From Przewalskia tangutica (lineage: Eukaryota; Streptophyta; Magnoliopsida; Solanales; Solanaceae), in the NCBI GenBank assembly GCA_029844215.1, contig CM056736.1, forward strand, positions 58,837,562-58,901,561: a stretch of DNA of 64,000 nucleotides. Reading direction: 5' to 3'. The stretch's first letter is position 1. Each line of letters starts with the position of its first letter. Shown piece by piece: positions 32,901 to 43,968 of this stretch. Both the position numbers and the translations under genes were made by a program. Under the pieces are notes generated by a model, which saw nothing but the letters and a program-made list of their open reading frames with translations, did no database searches and was not told the origin of the DNA.

Positions 32901-33898
32901 CTTTTGTTATGTGTCGTGCAGGGTAGGACTATGGTTAGAGCGACGAAGGAAAAGTGAAGCAATAGTTACAGGTATATCTTTGACCCTTTAGAGACTAGTA
33001 TGCGTGATAAGATGATTACATGTTGAGTGTTATGTATGGGTAGTTTTGTGTAAAATGTGATTTAGAAGCCTGGTTAGTAAAAAGGGGAATTTTGGGTACA
33101 TAGAGATTGTGAGCCTTAGAATTTTGATAATCGTTGAGACCTTAGATACAGGGCCGTCTTGAGTAAAAGATTTTACGGGTGATCTTCGTCGAGGTACATA
33201 GTATACGTGGGGTATATTAGTATGATAATTCCATGAGTGGTGTGAAATGAAAGTGGGTAATTAAGCTAAGAAGACCACTAGGTTTTCATGACTTGAATAG
33301 TGAGATTGTTCCGGACCGGGAACAAGAGTTTGGTACGAAATGGATCGGGTCGAGGCCAGATCGCGGGTCAACCCGCAGCCCGGAATGAGGTGGGGTCAGT
33401 TTGAGGTGGTCCCACTAGGTGGCAGGGTCACGAGGGTGCAAGGCCCAAGTCTAGGTAACTATTGTACGAGTTTGTAGATGCGTTCGACCAGAATCGGATC
33501 GTGAAGGCCGAGAATGGCCTTAAGGGAAATTGAAGCTAGTAATGACCAAGTTGGTGGTAGTAACTCCAAGGTTTTGAGAGCTGAAGCGATGACTGAAATG
33601 TGGTACGTGTACTAGAAAGAATTCGGGTGTACGAGAAGGGTACGACGAGTAAGAAAAGAAGCGAACATGTGTTATAAGAATGGAAATGATTATTTACGTG
33701 AAGTGAAGGTGCGAAGAGAGTATCCTTTAGACCATGGGTGGGAGCTAATAATGATGTTATGCACGTTAGAGGTGATTCCTCGTTGGCTTGGATTTAAGTT
33801 TTTGCGCGTGTGTTATATTATGGTCATTTGTGGCATAATTGGTTTTGTAAGTATAGTAGTGAAGACTATACCGCCGCATGTGTTTTTGGAGACTTAGA
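32901..33898 (+). other. Noncoding 3' interior of B2
   Basis: Near copy of the B1 tail (26961-27980) with a few substitutions. The conserved TTATATTATGGTCATTTGTG block is at 33813. No pol. Confidence 0.65.
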
Positions 33899-33935
33899 AG
33901 GAACATTCGGGACGAATGTTTCTAAGGGGGAAGAA
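33899..33935 (+). other. Hairpin plus purine tract of B2
   Basis: AACATTCG-GGA-CGAATGTT then TCTAAGGGGGAAGAA before LTR start 33936. Confidence 0.8.
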
Positions 33936-35107
33936 TGTTACACCCCGTAGTTCCAGGGTATGTATGTGAGGACGTACGTACGAGAATACGACATTAAGAT
34001 TGGAAAGGAAGAAAGATTTGATTTTCCGACGAATTTTTTTTCGGATTTTGTGAAGGAAAAAGGTTCGTAAATGGGAATTGGATTCCCAGATTTGGTATTC
34101 GTACTTCTGGGAATATAATAGAATTATGGAATTTTATTTCCACATTTGGTCACGTGGGGCCCACGGGGGAAATTTACGGTTTTGTGGAGCCCACATTGTT
34201 TTCGAGATTTTGGCCATTATGGATGTTTTCGGAAAATGAAATATTTTGGATGAATAGGAGGGCGACACGTGTCACCTCCTTAGGTGGAACATGGCCGAAA
34301 TGGTGTGACAAGTGGCCATGGTGGCCGAAATTGGTGGACATGTGGCAAGCCAAGTGTCCCAAGTCTTGTGTTGGACAAGTGGCTTGTGGGACCCACACAC
34401 ACTTGTCCCCAATCTCATCCACACACTTGCTTTGATCCTAGCCCTTGGTTTGCTTATAAATAGGCCCTTGTAGTGAAGACTTCATCAACACTTAGAATAA
34501 TTTCCAAGGCAAAAACTCTCTCCCTCTCCTTGTTGCTCCCGACATTAGGCCTTCCCCTTGACCAAAAGTTGTCCAAAAATCCTTAAAATTTTAAGTGTTC
34601 TTCCTTGATGTGTTAGGAAGGTTGTTAACCAAGTTTTAGAAAAGATTTCACACCCCTAACCTATACACACCCCCTTGGCCGAAACTTGTAGGTTTGGAAC
34701 CTAAGGTGTTCTTCACTTTTTGGAGTTGGATCTTGAAGAGGAGTTGGTTAGGAGCTTCTAAGGGTTGCTGGGAGCGGATTGGAACGTAAGGAATTGGAGC
34801 TAAGATTCCTAAGGATCGACTTTTAATCATTGGAAAATTTTGGGCTTATCGAGGTAATGATCTTTGTCCTTCTATTGTAATTGGAGATTACATGTTGTAG
34901 TAGTTTATAATTAAGTATATAATATGTGGAAGGAATATTGAAAAGAAATGGACTGATTTATATATTGTGGGGCAGAATTTTACACGTCCAGTTAGGCGTG
35001 TAATCCCCTTTGAGTTGTTGTATTATTGTGCCTTAAATGTGGCATGTTGGCTATTGATATCGGGCCTTAAAAAGGTGGAAAAGTACGTAGTTACAAGGGA
35101 AGTGCTG
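33936..35107 (+). repeat. Last LTR of B, left part (beta family)
   Basis: It begins TGTTACACCCCGTAGTTCCA and tracks 28019-29190 closely, with palindrome near 34258-34280 and TATAAATA at 34455-34462. It ends at AAGTGCTG where element C enters; TGCTG 35103-35107 is the left TSD copy. Confidence 0.92.
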
Positions 35108-35175
35108 TGTTACACCCCGTAAATTAAAAAAAAAAAAGATAAGTTGACAAATATGTGTTGAACGGATTTTGTGTC
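35108..35175 (+). repeat. 5' LTR of C, first part
   Basis: TGTTACACCCCGTAAATT, poly-A, then AAGATAAGTTGACAAATATG, matching the 3' LTR start at 48760. Interrupted after GTGTC by solo LTR I. Confidence 0.9.
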
Positions 35176-35944
35176 TGTCACGACCCAACCCCGGGGCCGC
35201 GACTGGTACCCTGCCGGGGTACCCTGTCATGTATATGTCAGAGAATAGCAGCGGAAAATACATAACACATAACTTATAAAAAAGGGTAAACATCACTGGC
35301 CAGCCGATAAGGCTGTCTTCCATAAAACATACTTAAACAAAGTATAGTAGTACAACTGGTTCTTATAGCCCAAAAACATATATGTGACCACAGACCTCTA
35401 AAGATAACAAATGTGGCGGGACAGGGCCCCGCCATACCCCTGAATGTACAAAATACCTATAGCATCAGGGAATATCCGTACCAATAAACAAGCTTCCGGA
35501 GGAATGGAGCTTCTGACACCGGAATAGTGATCCTAAGAACGAGGATCCTCAATGCTTACCCCTGCGGCATGAGCGGCCCAGGAAGGGTCGATTACCTGAT
35601 ATGTACCAAGTATGTAAAGTTGGAAAATCTTGTAATGATGATATCATAAGTCTAAAAGTAATTTGAGTCATGGAAGAAAATCAAAATACCTTTTCGTGCC
35701 TTACTAACAATGAGAGTGACAAGTATATATATATAATCTGCGTAAAATAGGGGTCTTAGGATCAAAATAGGGTACCTCGCCAGTAGTATCAATAAGCACC
35801 CTACTCGCGGACTATTTCACCGCATAGGTCTGTGGACCCGCATGAGGTATTCCTCGCATAGGTGTACCGCCGCGTGGGACTATTTCACCGCGTAAGCCCA
35901 TAAGGACTCGCATGAGGTATTCCTCGCATCGTGGGTAGCAAATC

Positions 35945-36162
35945 CACGGAGCAATTGGTATAACGATCTTGGGGACTTTCCGCCGGATATACTCTTACCA
36001 GGCGGATGGTATAACGATCTTGGGGCTTGCCGCCGGATATACTCTTACTGAAGAAGGTGGTATGGCGATCTTGGGGATTGCCCTCGGACATACTCTTACC
36101 CCAGGTAGGTGGTATAACGATCTTGGGGCTTGCCCGCCGGATATACTCTTACCCTAGCTCAA
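35945..36162. repeat. 52-bp minisatellite in solo LTR I
   Basis: Four units containing TATAACGATCTTGGGG and GGATATACTCTTACC occur about 52 bp apart (35960, 36012, 36063, 36115). It is the reverse complement type of the array in the C LTRs. Confidence 0.85.
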
Positions 36163-37424
36163 ATGTCATCATATCATAATCATAAATAAGTTAAGAAAAC
36201 TTATAACTTATTAGTCTTGTTCATATACCCTCTCATTTTAGTTTACTTAAGGCACTTAATCATATCTTTAATAAAAGAACACCGGGAGTTTAACCCAAGT
36301 ACTACATGCTTCAACTCTTTTAAAAATGACTCTTCTTTATACATAAAACTCTTGGGCAATTGATGCCTTAAAACCAATTTGCCTCACCATATACTTATCT
36401 TACTTAGAGTAAATCTCTTCTCATTAACCTTTTATGAATCTAATAAACCAACTTCCCATAAAGTTGTTATATTAACTCTACACTTTAGTAAAATCATACT
36501 TTTCCCCTAACTAAGGGACTTATACATTCTTAAAATGAAACAAGTCATTATATACTTAAAACAAGTAAGAATACCAAATCTTGTACGTCTACCGTACTAC
36601 ATAGTTTCATCTATTCATGCTCAAGAGATAGGAAAGCTTCACATACCTCTTTGGTCAATCCACTTGCTAAGCTCAACTACCGCAAGTAATATTTCAACCT
36701 ATAATAGTCATGATACGTTTATTAACCTCTAATCTTAATGTAGAACAATCCAAGTTCAAAGTTACTAAATTCTATGGAAAATTGGGCAGCATTTCCTTTG
36801 TTTCTACTCACTTTGCCACCTTTCTCAAGGCCGAATTTATCATTCAATTGCCACATTTAAGGCTCAATCAATCCAACAATTCAAAGGGGATTACACACCT
36901 AAACTTGGGTGTGTAAAATTCTGCCCCATAAGTTACAACAATTCACTTAACAATTCTAAGGTAGTTTTTAGGCTACAACATGCTCATAATCTCTTCTTAA
37001 CCCATTTTTCATATCCAAACCACATTTCTAGCATGCAATGACTCTAAGAGCATTATTTACTACCACAAGTTCTTTCTTCTTAACATGCAACACTATAAAC
37101 TAAATCTAAAGGAAGAATCATTACCTTAGAGTTTTAGCCAAACTTATTCCAAATATTTTTGCTATCTTTCTTGCCAAGAACACCACCACAAGCTAGCCAC
37201 AAGCTTCTTTTTTTGTTCTTAACTTTTCAGATTTTTCCTTAGGCTTGAATTTCCTTTGGAAATGTAGAGAGAAGGATGAGCTTTTGCTTTAGAGAGAGAG
37301 AGAAATTGGAAGATGACCAAGTCTTCAAGACTTGGTCAATATATTGCATGCAAGGAATCAGATGGGGACACTTGTCACCCTCGAGGTCTTTAAAGAAAAT
37401 CGACTTTTCATAAGTCTTTGCCCA

Positions 37425-37600
37425 AAATCCGCCTCGGCGCGCCCGCCTCGGCGCGCGGCTGGCTCCGCAACCTCTGCGAACTTTGGCGCGGCCTGCTGTC
37501 CTGGCGCCGTGGCGCTGCAACTTCAGCGACCCCTTAGTACTTTCGGCGCCGCGGCCCTGCATCCGGCGCCGCGGCCCTGTCGCCTTTGTCCGAAACACAT
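37425..37600. other. GC-rich GCGCCGCGG box in LTR I
   Basis: A CpG-dense stretch in AT-rich surroundings with CTCGGCGCGC twice and CGGCGCCGCGGCCCTG twice. The same kind of box is at 38055-38160 and 49005-49090 in the C LTRs. Confidence 0.6.
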
Positions 37601-38210
37601 TTCTGTCCGACTGCGCACAGAACTTGTAACTCTCATAACTTCCTACTCCGACGTCCTATCGACGAACGGTTGGTTGCGTTGGAATCTAGACTCCACGAAC
37701 TATGCCCTAAGCCTTTGAAACACTTAGGAACTCTCAATGTACCGGGTCATAACCCGCCTCAAAGTTGACTAAAACCCGACCGGAACAATCTGTCAACCTA
37801 TCCTTAGAAAATTTTAAGTCTTACATGCTTTCGTACGCCCTCATACGTAGGGTCAGAACTACGGGGTATAACAGAGTCTACTTTGGAGTGTTGTACCCCA
37901 GTTTTAAGAATTGAGAGATGTTTAGCAAGCCTAGTATAAAGTTTGATGAGTCTAGTTTCCAACGCAACAAACCGCTCGTCGATAGGACATCAGAGCGGAG
38001 AGGTATGGGCGCTAGAAGTTCAGTGGACAGGCGTGGAGGAAAGATTTAAGAATCAGGCGTCGCAGCGCCGCGGCGCCGTTAGCAGGGCCACGACGCCACT
38101 AATCCTGAAAATTCTCTGAGGTTACAGCGCCGCGGCGCCGGCGGCAGGGCAGAGGCGGGATTTTTCCGCGGAAAGGGCTGAAAATAGGGGATATTTTCGA
38201 AAAAGGCTTA

Positions 38211-38292
38211 TGGGAGGGTGACAAGTGTCCCTCCCATATTGTTGACCAAGGAAAGGGTCCTATTTTAGGACCAAGTCTTGAAAGACTTGGTC
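38211..38292 (+). promoter_or_regulatory. Two U3 palindromes in the C LTR
   Basis: The first (TGGGAGGGTGACA, AG, TGTCCCTCCCA) is the gamma version of the shared U3 palindrome. The second is GACCAAGTCT-TGAA-AGACTTGGTC at 38269-38292, perfect 10-bp arms. LTR I has the same second palindrome with 11-bp arms and a 1-nt centre near 37316-37338. A clear TATAAATA is not seen here. Confidence 0.55.
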
Positions 38293-39729
38293 ATTTCATC
38301 TTAGAGCCCTCCTAAAAACTCCTCTCCCTTTCTCTCTAGAGATTTAAGAAAAAGCCTAGCTTAGTGGGTTTTGTTGGAGCGGCGGTAAGAAGGCAAAGTG
38401 TTGATAAGCTTGTGGGAAGCTCACGTGGACGAGTTTGACGGGAAAAGGAGTTGAAGAAAAAGGGCTTTAGTGGGCTAATCCAAAAGGTAAAAGATTTCCT
38501 CTTCTCTTGGAAATTGATAATAATCCTTGTTATAGTTGATATTGACCACGTGAATCATGTTTTAGATTGATATGTATTATAGGTTTTGATAGCCATTTGA
38601 AATGTGAAATACAAAGGAAATCGATAGTTATAGTTGTCGCATGTTATATAAATGGAAGGTTAAGGTTGTCAAAGTTGGTTGTGGCTATATAACATGTGAA
38701 GGCGACATTATGGGTGAAAAAGACTTGTTGTGGTTATATATGTAGTCAAAATGGTCGTTAATATTGGATTGTTGTATATGAATTATGGGGCGGAATTTTA
38801 TACGTCTTGTAAGGCGTATAATCCCCTTTTTGACTAATGATATGTTGAGCCTTAAATGTGGCATGTTGGTTATTGTATTCGGCCTTGAAAAAGGTGGCAA
38901 AGTAAGTAGAAACAAAAGAGGTGCTGTCCGATTTTCCGTAGAATTTAGAGACTTTACACTTATAATATCCTACGTTTGAAGTAAGGCGTTAATAGACGTA
39001 TTGTGGATATTATAGGTTGACATACTACGGGCGGGACATTGTACTTGGCAAGTGGTTTGACCCGAAGAGGTATGTAGAACTTTCCTATCTTTTGAGCACG
39101 ACTAGTTGTACGTATATAGTACGGTAGACGTACAAGACCTTGATATCCTTTACTAGTTTTATGAATAGCCAAGTCGGGTGAGTTAGGAGATTAACTCACT
39201 TCTTTGAAAATATTAAGGATGTCTTAAGTTCTATTAAAGTTAAGGGACTTGAAGAGTTTTAAAGTATGTGATACTTGTTTCGTTTTAAACGTATAAGTCC
39301 CTTGGATAGGAAATTTGTACTTGACTAAGGTATAAAGTGAATATAACGACTTTATGGGAAGTTGGTTATATTAGCTTTATGGAAAGATAAATGACTTGAT
39401 TTAATGAAAGGCAATTTGATTTTAAGGCATCAATTGCCTAAGGTTTTATAAGAAAATGAGTCATTTGATTTAGAAACCTAACTTTAATTCTAAAGGTATT
39501 GTTACTTGCCTTGAAACGTAATTTCGACTTGATACTATGGTTAATAGTATCTTGGAAGTTTTATACTAAAAAGAGTCATTTGCTTTAAAGAGTAGAAGTA
39601 TGTAGTACTTGGGTTAAATTCCCGGATTTTCATAAAAGATATGCTAGTGCCTTAAGTAAACTAAAATGAGAGTGTATATGAATAAGAAGTTAGGGGGATT
39701 TCTTAACTTGCTTACTTTATGTATGATGG

Positions 39730-39905
39730 CCGGTTGAGATAGGGTAAGAGTATATCTGAGGGGTAAGTCCCCAAGATAGTTATACCACCTTCTCCAGGGT
39801 AAGAGTATATTTGATGGGTAAATCCCCAAGATAGTTATACCACCGCCTGTGGTAAGAGTATAATTGAGGGTAAATCCCCAAGATAGTTATACCACCGTTT
39901 AGTGG
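39730..39905. repeat. 57-bp minisatellite in the C 5' LTR
   Basis: Three units of GGTAAGAGTATATCTGAGGG then AAGTCCCCAAGATAGTTATA and CCACC. The partner is at 59635-59800 in the 3' LTR, where units are less damaged. Confidence 0.85.
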
Positions 39906-40646
39906 ATTTGCTACCCACGATCGAGGAATAACGCGAGTCCTTATGGGCTTATGCGGGTGAAATAGTCTCACGCGGCGGATACTATCGCGAGAATACCTCA
40001 TACGGGTCCACACGACCTATGCGGGTGAAATAGTCCCAGGAGTAGGATTGCTTAATGATATTGTGGGTGGATGGTCCTGCTTTGATCGTGAGCTTCCTAT
40101 TTTTATGTTGTACGTATACTATTAGTTACTCTCATTGTTAGTAAGTCACTGTGTACTGTAATTTTATTATCATACATGTCTCCGGCTTTGTTTTAAACTT
40201 ATGATGTAATTTACGGTATTTTCCAGTTTTACATACTTGGTACATATTGTGTCGACCCCGCCTCGAAGTGCGTTCATCCGCGGTAGGGTCAGCAGTGGTG
40301 GATCCTCATTCTTAGGATCACTTATCGACGCCGTAAGCTCCATTTCTCGGAGGCTTGTCTTTTAGTGATTTTCCACGATGTTGTAGATTTATGTACATTC
40401 AGGGTATGGCGAGCCTGTCCGCCATGTGTTATTCTGAAGTGCGTAGTCACATGTTGTGGTTTGAGGTAATTTGAAACGAGTTATCTGATTTTCTTGGATT
40501 ATGCATATTTTATGGAAGGCGGCCTTATCAGCTAGCCTGTGCTTTTATTGTCTAAATGTTGTATGTTGTGTATGTTCTGCTGCTATTCTCTGATGTATAC
40601 AGGCAGGGTGCGGGTAGGGCACGATCGCGACGCGGTCGGTCGTGGA

Positions 40647-43600
40647 TATTATACCCCGTATTTCCAGAGTATGTATGTGAGGACGTACGTACAATTGTTT
40701 AAGCCCTAATTAGGTTTAGGATGAAATTGTGAACTTTCGACGGAAAAGATTCCGAACCTTGTGAAGGAAATTTTACGCGTTTAATATTTTAACCTATTAC
40801 GGATTTTTTCCGAGAGACGAAATATTTTGGACCAATAGGAGGGCGACATGTGTCAACCTTAGGTGGCATTGGTTGGACGAAATTTGTGGGCTAGTGGCCA
40901 AGTCAATAAGTCAAGTCTTGCAAGATATTTTTTTGGGATAGTGGGGGTAGGTATTGGACGGTTTTTGTGAGCCATGTGGATGGCCACATGGCTCATTGTT
41001 GTGGTGGACATATGTTCCAATGTTGTGGTGGACATATGTCCCAATTTTGTGGTGGACACTTGGTGGAAGACTCCACTCACACAAGCTATCTAATCTACAC
41101 CCTCCACTTGCTTTAATCTTGGCCATTGAAGGTTCTATAAATACCCCCCCCCCTCTTGTGCAAGACTTCTTCATTCACTTAACATTTCCAAGTCACAAAA
41201 TCCTTCCCCCTTAGTTGCTAGTTCTCGTCCAAAAACCCCCTCCCCCCTTGTCTAGTTGTTTCGTCCGAAACACCCCCCTTCCCCCCTTCCTTGTTGTTCT
41301 CGTCGAAATACCCCCCCCCCTTGGTAAAAAAGTTGTCTTCTAGTATTGTTACTATGCCAAAATACCTTAGCCTAAATCCCTTGTAATTTTACTAAGTTAC
41401 CTCTACACTAAGAGCCCGGAAATACTACTTTATTTCCTTTAGTCACAAAAAGAAACCCTAGGAAAATCTTCATAGTTGGTTGAAGTATTAAGTAGAAGTG
41501 TGTAGAAACTTCTAAGGGTTTCTTGGAGCGGATTGGAGCGTACAGAATAGGAGCTAAATGTTGCTCAGGATCGACTTATAATCTTGGATAATTTTGGGCT
41601 TATCGAGGTAATGATCTTTATCCCCCTATTGTAATTGGATATTACATGTTGTAGTAATGTACAGTTGAGTATACTATATGTAGAATGAATATTGTTAAGA
41701 TTGTTGTATTTACATCGATTTGTATTCTGATAGACTTGTAGTATTATTGTGGGGCGTGTAAATGCATGTCAGGTTAGGCGTGTAACCCCTGAGTTGTTGG
41801 CTTGGTAGCGGGCCTTGAGAGGAGGAGACTTATGTGGTTGCGGGGAGGTCTCGCGAATTTTTCGTAGAATATGAAACCTTGTATTTAGAAATGTTCTACG
41901 AAGGGATCTAGAAGTTGATAGACGTTTTGTGGCCTTTATAGGTTGAAGTACTACGAGTAGCGTATTCTACTTGGAGGGTGGATAAGGCTAGCGGGTTCTG
42001 AAGACTCGGAGCGTTTTGCTAATTGTCGATCATCGTCGCAAGGTATGTGAACCTCTTCCTATCTTTTCTAGCATGATTGTTGGGAACTATGTAGTACGGT
42101 AGACGTACGTGTGCTAAATGAGTCTTGGTTGGTTTAAAACATAAAGTGTTATAATAACTTTATGGGAAGTTAGTTATAACGGCTTTATGTAGGTAAAAGA
42201 ATGGTTTATTGATTTTAGAAGTTAAGAGACTTGATCTTGAAAGATAAGAGACTTAACTTAATTGGCTTGATATGATTTTTTTTTAAAAGTTGGGAAACCT
42301 CATTCGTGAGTAATGAGTACTTGGTTTTTAAAGGATAATGTTTTACTGATTTCGGAAATGAGAATAAGTATCAAACAAACCACTGCAGCGTTAATAAAGG
42401 AAAATGTATTGACAAATAAGTAATTATATTAAAACCAGTAGAAACCTCCATCTGCATAGAAGCTAAGATAAGACAAAATTGTATTACATTTCCTAGATCA
42501 TGGCTGCTTTAATAAGATTGTTATAAACAAGAATAACCTACTCACACATAAGGCATATGTTACTCAAATTGTTTTAAAAGAGATTACGTTATTAAGTGGT
42601 TAAGACTATGAACTATGAAATCTTTCGAAAATAAGAGACTTGAGTATTTGAAATTATGCAACCTGAACTTTTGGAAAAGAGTGTTGTTACTTGATTTTAA
42701 AAAGGGAAAGTGTTTTGGTTTAAAAAGGAGGGCATGATATTTCCTTAGTTTGATTTAAAATGAAGACATGGTATTATCTTAATCTGTCTTAAAAGAGGGT
42801 TTAAATGTTATGGCTGATTCTACCTCGAGTCCATGAGATGGGCCGAGACATGTATTCCACTCGATTCGACACCGAGTCCATGAGATGGACCGGGAATGTA
42901 TTCCACACGATCCGACACCGAGTCCATGAGATGGACCGGGAATGTATTCCACACGATCCGACACCGAGTCCATGAGATGGACCGGGAATGTATTCCACAC
43001 GATCCGACACCGAGTCCATGAGATGGGCCGGGAATGTGACCATACGATCCGACACCGAGTCCATAAGATGGACCGGGAATGTGACCATGCGATTCCACCT
43101 CGAGTCCCATGGGATGGGCCGAGACATGTTATCCGTATCACACGATTTATACCTAGACTGCCGGCAGTGAGGAAGGAGTTCCACGGGCATGAGGGATGAC
43201 TTTGAGGGCGTGAGTCCCTGACTTGACATGACTGCTTTTATGTAGTGAACTGTAGTTTAGTTATCATACATGTCTTCTGTTTTATATAGACTATCATGAT
43301 TTCATTTACAGTATTTTCAGTTTCACATACTTGGTACCTGTTGTACTGACCTCCTTCGGGGGGCTGCGTTCATGCCGCAGGTAGAGGTACATCGGTTGTT
43401 GATCCTCGCTCATAGGATCACAGTTCAACGTATTGGGAAGCTCCGTTTCTCCGGAGGCTTATCTTTTGGTATGTTTCCCTGAGTTTGTAGGTTCTTGTAC
43501 ATTCAGGGGTATGGCGGGGCCCTGTCCCGTCATAGTTGGTGTTATATTCTTAGAAGTGCATGTAATGCTTGTTGTGGCGAGGATGTAAAGGATGTAACTG

Positions 43601-43761
43601 TTCAAATTTCTGTATATATGCAATAAGGCAACCGTTTTGGGTTATCCTGTTTTCTTATTTCATATCCGTAAGTTTTTATTTCCGCTGATTTTCTCTGATG
43701 TTGTATCACTAGGGTGCCCGGGGTAAGGCACCAGTCGCGGGCCCGAGGTCGGGTCGTGACA
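40647..43761 (+). repeat. LTR E (alpha family) between the C 5' LTR and the primer site
   Basis: It starts TATTATACCCCGTATTTCCA (usual TG changed to TA) and ends GGGTCGTGACA, 3115 bp, with palindrome near 40838-40860, TATAAATA at 41137-41144 and a poly-C leader. It follows the C LTR end at once and is followed by the primer site, so two LTRs of different family stand in tandem. No TSD is seen (GTGGA left, AAAGT right). A solo-LTR insertion at the junction or a recombination product are both possible. Confidence 0.82.
42820..43125. repeat. 46-bp minisatellite in LTR E
   Basis: About six units, clearest at 42908, 42954 and 43000, with CGATCCGACACCGAGTCCAT and GAGATGGACCGGGAATGT. Confidence 0.88.
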
Positions 43762-43765
43762 AAAG

Positions 43766-43779
43766 TGGTATCAGAGCAG
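43766..43779 (+). other. Primer-binding site of C
   Basis: TGGTATCAGAGCAG, clean, five bases after LTR E. It is followed by TTAGTCCTCGGAAAGTGTCT, the leader shared with the gag-only elements. Confidence 0.88.
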
Positions 43780-43968
43780 TTAGTCCTCGGAAAGTGTCTA
43801 CAGACCGTGTCTAGTAGAGTCTTGATTATCGGTGTGTTGTGCACCACATCTATAATCAGGAGGCTGCAGGACATTTAGGATTGGTTTCCATTCTTCTCTC
43901 TCTGAGATCGTGCAGTAGAGTTGTGTTATTAGGTTGAATCCTCTCAGACCTATTCTTATGAAACAGTT

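Larger units (their letters stand above)
35176..37873 (-). repeat. Solo LTR I inserted in the C 5' LTR (2698 bp)
   Basis: A single minus-strand LTR (TGTTATACCCCGTAGTTC at 37873, GTCGTGACA at 35176) with no interior. It is flanked by GTGTC (35171-35175) and GAGTC (37874-37878), a 5-bp TSD with one mismatch; the uninterrupted site in the C 3' LTR reads GAGTC. A solo LTR is the normal product of recombination between the two LTRs of one element. Its minisatellite and GC-rich box relate it to C. Confidence 0.9.
37874..40646 (+). repeat. 5' LTR of C, second part
   Basis: It continues GAGTCTACTTTGGAGTGTTG. It holds the GC-rich box (38055-38160), two palindromes (38211-38236, 38269-38292), the uninterrupted TTGATAAGCTTGTGGG (38400-38417, the site where D entered the partner LTR), the CTTTATGGGAAGTT block (39352), TAGTACTTGGGTTAAA (39602), a minisatellite and a damaged 3' end (CGGTCGTGG) directly abutting LTR E. 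Confidence 0.9.

Noticed and set aside
37239..37718. Arg/Ala-rich ORFs of 119 and 128 codons on opposite strands
   Set aside because: Both come from the GC-rich box of solo LTR I, which biases all frames toward Ala/Arg/Pro and lowers stop frequency.
42779..43229. Overlapping ORFs up to 142 codons with repeated SISWTRCRIVWNT-like peptides (also 10310-10661, 16013-16491)
   Set aside because: Shadows of the 41-46 bp minisatellites, open in several frames on both strands, with no coding context.
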